Positions 49,726 to 57,549 of a stretch of DNA of 64,000 bases are shown in pieces. This DNA is from JBEKCD01 sp050015055 (GTDB taxonomy: Archaea; Thermoproteota; Bathyarchaeia; Bathyarchaeales; Bathycorpusculaceae). Both the position numbers and the translations under genes were made by a program. The stretch is taken from the NCBI GenBank assembly GCA_050015055.1, contig JBEKCD010000007.1:43217-107216 (forward strand), given 5' to 3'. Numbering within the stretch: the first letter of the stretch is position 1; every line of letters begins with the position of its first letter. A model generated the notes under the pieces. The model saw nothing but the letters and a program-made list of their open reading frames with translations. It searched no databases and was not told the origin of the DNA.

Positions 49726-50309
49726 GTGAACCATCACCCGAAGATAGACCAGAAGCAGATCAGACAGTATCCAAACATTGTCATCGCTATGGTTGAGGGC
49801 TGCGAAGATGAAAGCTTCGGGCTTCTTTTTTTCGCTTCATTTCGGGCGAAAACAAGCAGAAGGCAAGAGTGAAAATGACCACGCCTGTTGTTTCGCAGCA
49901 GATTGAGATGACAGCCCCTGTCCTATCAGACGCTGGCTCCATGGCCTTCGTTATGCCTGAAGAATATCGAATTGAAACAACACCTGAACCTCTTGACAAT
50001 CGGGTCAGAATCATCGAAGTGCCTGCAAGAGTCGTGGCAGCCTTGCGCTTCTCAGGACGCTGGTCTGAATCTCTCTTCAGAGCAAAAACCAAGGAACTCC
50101 TCAACGAACTGGACAAAGCGAAAATCAAGACCAAAGGAAATGTCTTCACGATGCTTTACAACGCTCCCTATATTCCAGGGTTTCTGCGCAGAAATGAAGT
50201 AGCCATAGAAGTCGAACTCGGGCAGCAGTGCTCTCGCCCAGATGGGCTCCGGGCTGGTAACGTCCTGATGTGCGGTGTCTTTCCAAAAAGCGATAGTTCT
50301 ATCCAGTGA
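49726..50309 (+). pseudogene. SOUL heme-binding protein gene with a frameshift in a T7 run
   Basis: The frame from 49869 on is the C-terminal part of a SOUL protein (KMTTPVVSQQIEMTAPVLSD, IEVPARVVAALRFSGRWSES, PYIPGFLRRNEVAIEV). The missing head is upstream in another frame (DQKQIRQYPNIVIAMVEGCE, DESFGLL), joined by FRFISGENKQKARV. The two meet at CTTCTTTTTTTCGC (49823-49835): seven T instead of the five needed. Corrected length is about 193 aa, normal for SOUL. Mutation, slippage or sequencing error. Family binds heme or porphyrin. Confidence 0.75.
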
Positions 50310-50399
50310 CGCCAGGTCATGCTCTCTTTCTTCTAATTGACGCGTGCGCTCACAAAAACCGTAAAAGAAATGCGATTAACAAAGAGACTTCAAACCGCG

Positions 50400-51446
50400 T
50401 CAATTTTGGGTTTTGATCTTTCTTGGGAATCTTCTAATTGCTACTATAGCAGCTAGCATGAAGATAACCATGAATAGTGACAGAATCATAGTTGATGGAA
50501 ACTCTGGAACCACTACTCCACTAAACGTGTAGGTCAATTGATTGACTGGTGAAGAGTCATTCTCAAAGTTGAATACTGGACTGGTTCCTGCTCCCATCAC
50601 GTCAGACCAACCTCTCGGCGCCAGAACCCCTGCAGGAGGCATGTCCGTTCTAAGCCCAGCCGGCTGAGAGGACGCGTAGGTCACAGTCTGACTTGATGTT
50701 ATAGTCACATCCACGGTTGCTAAGTAGACTTCGGTGAGATAGGTTGAGTCGTAGTATCCGCTGTAGGATGAAGGAGTAAGGGAAGTAACGCCTAGAAGGT
50801 TGAGAACGCCTACGGTGTGATCACCCGAGCCCTTTGACATGCTTGTCTCATACGAACATTTGACAGTGAAGTACCAGTCGTTGTTGCTGCTGGGAAACAT
50901 GTCAACAGTGATATAAGAACCCGGTTCACCGGCGATCTGAACAAGCGTTGGCGAAAATCCGTTTAAATTCGAGACGAAGCACCAAGACATCAACGACTGC
51001 ATGTACTGAGATAGGCTGCTTTTTCCTGATGCCTTGTAATTCACAAAATCTCCGAACATACTGGTATAATCGTAGGTGAAACTTGTTTGGAAGGGAGTGG
51101 ACAGCATCGTAGCCCAGGCGTCTCCAATCGATCTCGACGCGCTCGTATTAAGCACCCATACGGCAATGGTTGAATTTGAAGTTGAGAAGGTTAAGGTTAC
51201 ATCCTTAACATCGCTTGGGTTCATGTTAGTCAGGTTTACGCCGCTTGGAGTGTGCACCGGCGAAGTATCGTTAACAGGAAAGTAGGACTCGGAGCTCGAA
51301 ACATCGACAGTTCCTTGTTGGCAATCAATGGTTATCGAAACACCTTCGGTCAAGTAGGATGACTGCGCATTAACATGCCCCACAACCAAAACCAAAAGAA
51401 GAAGCACCAACAAAGCGCCTAAGCACAGGCCGAATCTCATAAACAT
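50400..51446 (-). CDS. Secreted protein with a PEF-CTERM-like sorting signal, 348 aa
   Basis: Signal peptide (GLCLGALLVLLLLVLVVGHV), a long threonine/serine-rich beta domain with many N-glycosylation sites (NDTSP, NLTNM, NSTI), and a C-terminus of the archaeosortase type: VVVPEFPSTMILSLFMVIFM, LAAIVAIRRFPRK, that is PEF, a membrane helix and basic residues. Probably cut and attached to the surface by an archaeosortase, none of which is encoded in the window. Function of the outer domain unknown. Confidence 0.75.
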   Translation of the reverse strand: MFMRFGLCLGALLVLLLLVLVVGHVNAQSSYLTEGVSITIDCQQGTVDVSSSESYFPVNDTSPVHTPSGVNLTNMNPSDVKDVTLTFSTSNSTIAVWVLNTSASRSIGDAWATMLSTPFQTSFTYDYTSMFGDFVNYKASGKSSLSQYMQSLMSWCFVSNLNGFSPTLVQIAGEPGSYITVDMFPSSNNDWYFTVKCSYETSMSKGSGDHTVGVLNLLGVTSLTPSSYSGYYDSTYLTEVYLATVDVTITSSQTVTYASSQPAGLRTDMPPAGVLAPRGWSDVMGAGTSPVFNFENDSSPVNQLTYTFSGVVVPEFPSTMILSLFMVIFMLAAIVAIRRFPRKIKTQN

Positions 51447-51601
51447 CCACAGAACATCATCTTACACTGCCATCTTTTATAAGATTTTCCACTTATGTTA
51501 GGGCGCGCTTTGCTTGGTAGCTCATTTTGATTCAGTTCAGTTGTGGAAGTTTAAAAGCAGGTGGGAATATAGAAAAAACAAGTTGTAAGGGAAAGACTGA
51601 C

Positions 51602-53797
51602 ATGCCGAGGTTTAAGCAGACAGCGGAAATACTGAAGCTGATGAGCAGAAAAGAGGCTATACGCAACGTGGGCATAATCGCGCACATTGACCACGGAAAA
51701 ACGACGATGACCGATTCACTGCTCGTTGAAGCTGGTTTGCTGTCGGCGCAAGTGGCAGGCTCAGCCAGAGTTCTTGACTATTTGGAAGAAGAGCAAAGAC
51801 GCGGAATCACTATAAAGACTGCCAACATTTCACTCCTGCACGAGACGGACGGCCATCCTTACGTGATTAACCTCGTTGACACTCCAGGCCACGTGGACTT
51901 CACGGGCAAGGTCACAAGAGCTTTGCGAGCGATAGACGGCGTGGTTGTCGTCGTTGACGCTGTAGAAGAGGTAATGGCCCAGACGGAGACTGTCACTCGC
52001 CAAGCTCTTGAAGAGAGGGTTAAACCGGTTCTTTTCATAAACAAGATTGACCGTTTGATAGAAGAAATGAAACTGCCAGCTGGAGAAATTCAGAACAAGC
52101 TCAGCCGCATAATCGCCGATTTTAACAACCTGATCGAGAATTATGCGGAGCCCGAATTTGGAAAAAAATGGAAAGTCGACCCTGCACAGGAAAATGTCGT
52201 CTTCGGCTCAGCCCTTCATAAATGGGGATTCACCGTCAAAACAGCCGAGGAAAGAGGCATAAAACTCGGCGGTGGCAACATTTTGGAAACCCATGGAAAA
52301 GGCAAACACCACGCACTCTCAAAGTCGATTCCACTTTACACAGCCATTCTCGACATGGTGGTCAGGAATCTTCCAAGTCCAGTTGAAAGCCAAGAATACC
52401 GTGTCCCGAGAATATGGAAGGGCGACACCAGCTCTGAAATCGGTCGAGCGATGTTAAACTGTGACGAGCAAGGACCAACCGTCATGTGCATAACCATGGC
52501 ACAAATGGTGCCAGGAACAGGCTTGGTAGCGACCGGAAGACTCTTTTCAGGTTCCGTGAGAGAGGGGGACGAAATCTACCTGGTTGAGGAAGATAAGCAA
52601 TACCAGGTCCAGCGGGTCTCAATGTACATGGGAGCCTTCAGAGAACCCGTCACGGGTATTAGTGCCGGCAACATTGCTGCATTATCCGACCTTGGTCTGG
52701 CGAGGGCTGGAAACACTCTCGTCGACTGCAGGCACAAGGAGGCGATGGTTCCATTCGAACGCGTAAAATACGTGGCGGAACCCGTGATGACAATCAGCAT
52801 AGAGCCCAAAAAACCTGGCGACTTGCCGAAAGTGATGGAGGCTATGAATAGGCTCTCGATCGAGGATCCAAACCTTGTGACTACCGTTGACGAAGAAACT
52901 GGGCAATACCTGGTGAGCGGAATCGGGGAGCTTCATCTGGAAATTGCCATGAATTTGCTGAGACAATACGTCGGCGAAGTAGACCTCACAGCGTCCAGCC
53001 CTATTGCAGCCTACAGGGAAACGGTTTCGAAGCAGGGCAGAATCGTCATGGCCAAGAGCCCGAACAAGCGCAGCAAGTTCTGGGTAGAAGTGCAACCCTC
53101 AGAAAGCAGGGTTTTGGAACTGATGAAAAAGGTCAGATTTCCAGTGCCGAAGAGAGAAGAGCAGCCCGCCGATTTGCAACAGGAAGAGTCGAGTCGCGTT
53201 TGGGCATTTGACAAGAACAGAAACATGCTCGTGAACTTGACCGAGGGCGTTCGACACCTTCAAGAAGCACGGGCCAGCATCATAACGGGATTCCAGTGGG
53301 CATGCAGAACTGGAGCCCTGTGCGAGGAACCTCTCAGAGAAGTAGAGGCTAGACTGATGAAAATGGAGCTCGACCCAGATCCAGCCTTGCGCGAGCAGAC
53401 GCAGATAACACGAGCCGTAAGCCGTGCAATTCTAGGCTCATTTCTTACGGCGAAACCAGTCCTCCTTGAACCAATATACAAAATCGAGGTGTCCGTTCAG
53501 ACTCAGTGGTTCGGCACTTGCACCACGATAATATCCCGCAGACGAGGGAAGGTACTCACCACTGAACAGAAAGGCTTCCTGACGACAATAACCGGATACA
53601 TCCCAGTGGCAGAAACCTTCGGCCTGTCTGCCGAAATGCGCTCCGCAACCTCAGGCTACGCTTTTTGGCAATTCACTTTCGACCATTGGAAAAAGGTTCC
53701 AGACGATCTTGCAAAAGAAGTAATCAAAAAACTTCGCAGAGGAAGAGGATTGCCTGAAGAGATTCCCACACCACAAATGTTCGTGGATGAAGCTTGA
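51602..53797 (+). CDS. fusA: Elongation factor 2 lacking the diphthamide histidine, 731 aa
   Basis: ATG 51602 (PRFKQTAEILKLM) chosen; an earlier in-frame start would add 25 residues unlike EF-2. GTPase motifs are complete: IIAHIDHGKTTMTDSLL, EEEQRRGITIKTANISL, VDTPGHVDFTGKV, INKID. Domains II-V follow. The loop that normally reads HxDAxHRGxAQ, whose His becomes diphthamide, here reads DPDPALREQTQITRAVSRAI: the His is Leu596 (codon TTG at 53387-53389) and the Gly after Arg is Glu. So this copy cannot carry diphthamide; it may be a paralogue. OGG-type gene follows 18 nt later. Confidence 0.9.
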   Translation: MPRFKQTAEILKLMSRKEAIRNVGIIAHIDHGKTTMTDSLLVEAGLLSAQVAGSARVLDYLEEEQRRGITIKTANISLLHETDGHPYVINLVDTPGHVDFTGKVTRALRAIDGVVVVVDAVEEVMAQTETVTRQALEERVKPVLFINKIDRLIEEMKLPAGEIQNKLSRIIADFNNLIENYAEPEFGKKWKVDPAQENVVFGSALHKWGFTVKTAEERGIKLGGGNILETHGKGKHHALSKSIPLYTAILDMVVRNLPSPVESQEYRVPRIWKGDTSSEIGRAMLNCDEQGPTVMCITMAQMVPGTGLVATGRLFSGSVREGDEIYLVEEDKQYQVQRVSMYMGAFREPVTGISAGNIAALSDLGLARAGNTLVDCRHKEAMVPFERVKYVAEPVMTISIEPKKPGDLPKVMEAMNRLSIEDPNLVTTVDEETGQYLVSGIGELHLEIAMNLLRQYVGEVDLTASSPIAAYRETVSKQGRIVMAKSPNKRSKFWVEVQPSESRVLELMKKVRFPVPKREEQPADLQQEESSRVWAFDKNRNMLVNLTEGVRHLQEARASIITGFQWACRTGALCEEPLREVEARLMKMELDPDPALREQTQITRAVSRAILGSFLTAKPVLLEPIYKIEVSVQTQWFGTCTTIISRRRGKVLTTEQKGFLTTITGYIPVAETFGLSAEMRSATSGYAFWQFTFDHWKKVPDDLAKEVIKKLRRGRGLPEEIPTPQMFVDEA

Positions 53798-53815
53798 CTC
53801 CACAGGGATGAGCGC

Positions 53816-54688
53816 ATGAAAATCCAGTTGAGCCCCTCACGCCCCTTCAACCTAGATTTCACTCTCTGCTGCGGCCAGACATTCAGATGGGAAAAGCAGG
53901 GAGACTGGTGGTACGGCGTCGTTGGACTAGCACCTTGCAAGATACGACAAACCGGCAAGGCACTGGCGTTCGAAGGTGTAGACACAAGTTTTGTCGAAAA
54001 CTACTTTCGCTTAGACGATGATCTACCAGAGATTTTTTCACGTATCAACAAGGACAATAACATCGAAGCAGCCATCAGCGAGTTCAATGGTCTGCGCATC
54101 CTCCGCCAAGAGCCCTATGAATGCCTGATTTCATACATCTGTGCAACGTACAAGAGCATCTCAGCAATCAAGGGCATGCTGGCCAATCTTTCCAGAAGGT
54201 TTGGCGAAGAAACCCGCATGGACACCCAGATACTTTACACTTTTCCGAAACCCGCAAAACTGGCAAAAGCAGGCCTACACGAACTGGAGGCTTGCGGTCT
54301 GGGCTACCGAGCCAAATACGTATCCGAAACCGCAAAGTTAGTCCGTGAACACACTCTCGACCTTGAACAATTAGAAAAAACGGCTTACGCGAAAGCGAAA
54401 CAAGAGCTGACCTGTCTTCCAGGTGTAGGTCCGAAGGTGGCAGACTGCGTCCTACTGTTTTCTTTGGAAAAACTTCAAGCTTTTCCAGTTGATGTGTGGA
54501 TAAGACGGGCCATTCTGAAGTACTATGCACGGTATTTTCCAAAGGAATTCGTCAAGAGACTGTCCGCGCAAGAATCGCTGAGCAGTTCAGGGTACGAGAA
54601 GCTAGGTTCCTTTGGAAGAGAATACTTTGGCGATTATGCCGGATACGCGCAAGAGTACCTGTACCATCATGAACGCATGCATCACTAG
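53816..54688 (+). CDS. ogg: 8-oxoguanine DNA glycosylase (OGG type), 290 aa
   Basis: LDFTLCCGQTFRWEKQGDWW is the OGG N-terminal signature; the HhH-GPD core is LTCLPGVGPKVADCVLLFSL, EKLQAFPVDVWIRRAILKYY with the catalytic Lys in GPKVAD and the Asp in PVDVW. YICATYKSISAIKGMLANLS is the N-glycosylase binding helix. Repairs oxidised guanine. It begins 18 nt after EF-2 and is probably co-transcribed. Confidence 0.92.
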   Translation: MKIQLSPSRPFNLDFTLCCGQTFRWEKQGDWWYGVVGLAPCKIRQTGKALAFEGVDTSFVENYFRLDDDLPEIFSRINKDNNIEAAISEFNGLRILRQEPYECLISYICATYKSISAIKGMLANLSRRFGEETRMDTQILYTFPKPAKLAKAGLHELEACGLGYRAKYVSETAKLVREHTLDLEQLEKTAYAKAKQELTCLPGVGPKVADCVLLFSLEKLQAFPVDVWIRRAILKYYARYFPKEFVKRLSAQESLSSSGYEKLGSFGREYFGDYAGYAQEYLYHHERMHH

Positions 54689-54857
54689 TTTAGAAGTTCG
54701 CGCTGCCAAGAACTTGGCCAACGTTTCTTTTCATTTGTCAAAGTAAGAAAACCGTGCATTCAGACGGGACCGTAGGTTCTTCCAGCTTCAGATAATCTAA
54801 ACCCAAAAACACTTAAATTAACTTGAAAACAGCAATATAGGAGAAAACAGGCAAGGA

Positions 54858-54952
54858 GGGCCCGTAGCTCAGCCAGGTTAGAGCGCCAGGCTCATAAGCG
54901 CATCAAGCGTTCAGAAACCTGTTGGTCCCCGGTTCAAATCCGGGCGGGCCCA
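54858..54952 (+). tRNA. tRNA-Met (CAT), elongator type, with a 20-nt intron
   Basis: Acceptor GGGCCCG/CGGGCCC, D stem GCTC/GAGC, T arm CCCGG-TTCAAAT-CCGGG, discriminator A, no encoded CCA. Anticodon loop CTCATA|A with intron 54897-54916 at position 37/38. Weak points: the bulge-helix-bulge helix CTCA/TCAG has one C-C mismatch and the stem pair 27-43 is C-T. It could also be a tRNA-Ile2 awaiting CAT modification, but the body looks like tRNA-Met. Confidence 0.85.
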
Positions 54953-55129
54953 CATCAAGCATCGACTTTTCACCAAGCCCAGAAAATTGCATTCATTTCA
55001 AGCGCACCCTAAGCGTTACCTGCAGCAGCCAAATTGCGGAGACCCAGGAATTGGTAAGAGCCAATCAGGATTTTACGTGGCAACTTTCCTAGTAGACAAA
55101 CGCTTCTGAAAGAAAAATCATTAGAAACT

Positions 55130-55279
55130 TCAAGAAGTTCGAGAGCATCTGCGCTTCGGGAACCCATTTTGCACAAACAGAAGCAAGATGCCGAGCGTTG
55201 AAAACGCCAGTGAAATCATGGGTGTTTCAATCAAGGCCAAAAATGGATTCGCCTTGTTGTCCCAGTCGTGGAAATCCAT
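55130..55279 (-). CDS. Small membrane protein, 49 aa
   Basis: DFHDWDNKANPFLALIETPM, ISLAFSTLGILLLFVQNG: one membrane helix, then a basic tail KRRCSRTS. Lies in the 500-nt stretch between tRNA-Met and the next gene, which is otherwise empty. Looks like a real short protein, but family not recognised. Confidence 0.35.
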   Translation of the reverse strand: MDFHDWDNKANPFLALIETPMISLAFSTLGILLLFVQNGFPKRRCSRTS

Positions 55280-55462
55280 GTGATTAAAGGGAGCCTAGAT
55301 GCGTCGCCATAGTGACCCTTTGGTGGCCGAATAAATGTGCGCCTTTCACCGTGGTAGCAAGATGATGTGGAGAGGAATGAGAAAAGAAGGATAAGTGAGA
55401 ACTCCGCATAGGTGTGGGCAAGGAGAAAAATAGGAAAAGGGAACTGCTCAAAGACATTTGGT

Positions 55463-56038
55463 TCAAGTAATCGTTATTCGTATGGGCGTTGTTTCAATAG
55501 TGGGATTCGTTGTGGATAGTACAGAACCAATCAGACCAACGATGTAGTATGTTCCAGGAGATACAGGAACGCCTTCCGACCCTCCTATTGGAACAGGGTA
55601 CGTCTGCATCCACACAAGATTTTCACTTAAGCTTTCTCCCGGTTCGAGTGTTTCGAGTGTTTCGATATATGGTATAGCCTTGCCTACCCAAAAGTCTGAA
55701 TATTGGTATATGACGCCGTTTGTGCCGTTGTAGATGTGAGTGTCGTTGTAAACCTGAAAGTCAAAATCCTTGTACGGACCGAGCGTAAAGGTATTAGTCT
55801 GATTGCTGACGTTCGTGATTGTCAACGTTGTGTTTATTGGTTCGCCGAGGCCATAGTTGGTTTTTTGGAGTGTCATGGTAAGCCCGAGTCCCTCGCTCTC
55901 ATTTACTCCTTGTGCTATAGTTGGGGAAGGTGGGAAAAAACTGGGTTTAAACTCATATTCAACAGCGTAAACGATGCCGATACCCAGCAGCGCGATGAGC
56001 ATCGAGAAAAGTACTAGTTTCCTCAGCGTCATGTTCAA
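55463..56038 (-). CDS. Secreted BsuPI-like domain protein, 191 aa
   Basis: Signal anchor (KLVLFSMLIALLGIGIVYAV), then TMTLQKTNYGLGEPINTTLT, ITNVSNQTNTFTLGPYKDFD, FQVYNDTHIYNGTNGVIYQY, ending TYYIVGLIGSVL. The order resembles the BsuPI (protease inhibitor) beta-sandwich seen in many archaeal exported proteins. Start TTG 56038 with GGTGGAGACAAG; ATG 56032 possible. Function unknown. Confidence 0.7.
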   Translation of the reverse strand: MNMTLRKLVLFSMLIALLGIGIVYAVEYEFKPSFFPPSPTIAQGVNESEGLGLTMTLQKTNYGLGEPINTTLTITNVSNQTNTFTLGPYKDFDFQVYNDTHIYNGTNGVIYQYSDFWVGKAIPYIETLETLEPGESLSENLVWMQTYPVPIGGSEGVPVSPGTYYIVGLIGSVLSTTNPTIETTPIRITIT

Positions 56039-56100
56039 CTTGTCTCCACCATATTGGCGATGGAGTCAGATAGATAAATCTAATTGTTGAACGGGATTGT

Positions 56101-56367
56101 TCAACTTCTAGAACGATATCGAATTAGCCTCAAAAAGAGCAGAGTGTCAACAAGGCTTGTCGTAAACCCGATTACTGAAACGATAATGCCCACTTCTCGC
56201 ATGCCTGAAGGGAGAAGGAAAGCAGAAGTTAGTGCAATGGTTAGGTAGAGTATCATGTAGAAGAAGCTTCTGGGCACCAGCCACGTTCCAGCCCTGTAGA
56301 AGAAATGCAGAACCCCAAACCTTCTGGCAACGACTTTGTAGACGCCGTGCTCATCCTCCCGAACGAG
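56101..56367 (-). pseudogene. Truncated membrane protein gene
   Basis: Coding-looking frame without a start codon: REDEHGVYKVVARRFGVLHF, FYRAGTWLVPRSFFYMILYL, TIALTSAFLLPS, then GIIVSVIGFTTSLVDTLLFL. It begins at a TAG next to GAGCTAGCTAGCTAGC (56365-56380). The 5' part is missing, just outside the IS element. No function assigned. Confidence 0.5.
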
Positions 56368-56380
56368 CTAGCTAGCTAGC
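56365..56380. repeat. Tandem CTAG/GCTA palindrome
   Basis: GAGCTAGCTAGCTAGC; a shorter version (GCTAGCTAGC) is at 29862. Both lie at broken frames. Confidence 0.5.
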
Positions 56381-56402
56381 GGGCCCACCATACTTTAGGT
56401 TA

Positions 56403-57484
56403 GCGCGCATGCGTGTTCCTAAATTCGATTTTTAGCTGTAATAGGTGAGTCGCGTATCTCTCTCGTGAGGTGAGTCATGAGGAGATACGAGACTCTTGAG
56501 ACCTTGTTTGGCAAGGTCGATTTATCATTTGCTGAGAAGGTGCTTAATGAAGCTTACCACTCGAGAGACTCCCCTGGCAGGCCGCCGAGGAAACCGCTCG
56601 GTATTTTCAAGGCACACTTGCTCAGAAGGCTGCGACATGTTCCAAGCGACAGGATGCTTGTAAGGCAGTTGTGTAAGGACCAGAGGTTGAGGCGAATCTG
56701 CGACATAGAGAAGAATCAGCCACCCTACGGGATAGCCATTCTGTCCCGGTTCAGGAGGAAGGTTGGACCTGAAAGGCTGATGCAAATCGTTGACCACGCC
56801 ATCGAACTGCTCGTCAAGAAGGGAAGGATCAAAGGCGAAACGCTAGCGTTGGATTCAACGTTCATCAAGGCTCACAGTCGCAGGAACCTTGACAATCGGA
56901 CGGGCTACAGCGACCCTGAATCGAGGGTTGGAAGAGCAGTCAAGACAAGAGACTTGGGTTACAGACTCCATCTGGCCGTGGATGCTAGGAGCGAATTACC
57001 CGTCGCCATGACGGTCGCATCAGCAAACGAGAACGAGAAGAAACATTCCATCAGGCTGCTTGAGAAGGCCTCAGTCCACGTGAAGGCTAGCAAGCTGGTT
57101 GCTGACCCACAGTATAGCTCCCAAGGCTTGCGAGACGCAGCACGCAAGCAAGGAACGATGCCTGTCATTCCATATCCCAGAAACCAGCAGCGAGGCGTCA
57201 AAGGCGTTCTCAGAATCGACAGGAGATTCAAGAGCCATGGTCCTCAACAGCTCAGAAGAGCCTACAGAAAACGCGTCGCCGTTGAACGAGTGTTCAGCAG
57301 ACTCAAGAACCTCGCTGGGTTAACCCAGCATAACCTCAAAGGACTAGCCAAAATAACCTTCCACGCTCAACTCTGCCTGCTCATCATGCTTTTCACAGCG
57401 CAGGCCGCAGTAAACACCCACAAACCAGGCAAGACAAGAAGCATCAGATACTTCGCAAACTAATTTAGGAACAAGCATGCGCGC
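56403..57484 (+). mobile_element. IS5-like insertion sequence, complete, 1082 bp
   Basis: Terminal inverted repeats of 23 nt (56403-56425 GCGCGCATGCGTG, TTCCTAAATT; 57462-57484 inverted) differ at one position. Inside is one transposase gene (56477-57463). The ends begin with GCGCGC, and no other target-site duplication is clear, so GCGC may itself be the duplicated target. Inserted next to a truncated gene (56101-56367). Confidence 0.85.
56477..57463 (+). CDS. IS5/IS1182-like DDE transposase, 328 aa
   Basis: ATG 56477 behind GAGGTGAG. DDE residues: first Asp in ETLALDSTFIKAHSRRN, second in KLVADPQYSSQGLRD, Glu in RKRVAVERVFSRLKNLAGL. N-terminal region ETLFGKVDLSFAEKVLNEAY, PRKPLGIFKAHLLRRLR is usual for IS5-like transposases. 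The gene is intact and its stop overlaps the right terminal repeat by two bases, so the element may be active. Confidence 0.9.
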   Translation: MRRYETLETLFGKVDLSFAEKVLNEAYHSRDSPGRPPRKPLGIFKAHLLRRLRHVPSDRMLVRQLCKDQRLRRICDIEKNQPPYGIAILSRFRRKVGPERLMQIVDHAIELLVKKGRIKGETLALDSTFIKAHSRRNLDNRTGYSDPESRVGRAVKTRDLGYRLHLAVDARSELPVAMTVASANENEKKHSIRLLEKASVHVKASKLVADPQYSSQGLRDAARKQGTMPVIPYPRNQQRGVKGVLRIDRRFKSHGPQQLRRAYRKRVAVERVFSRLKNLAGLTQHNLKGLAKITFHAQLCLLIMLFTAQAAVNTHKPGKTRSIRYFAN

Positions 57485-57549
57485 ACTTCGTCACTCCCCC
57501 CTGAGACTTTACGGAAAAATGAAAGTCATTCGGGCAGTCGCCGTTTCTG

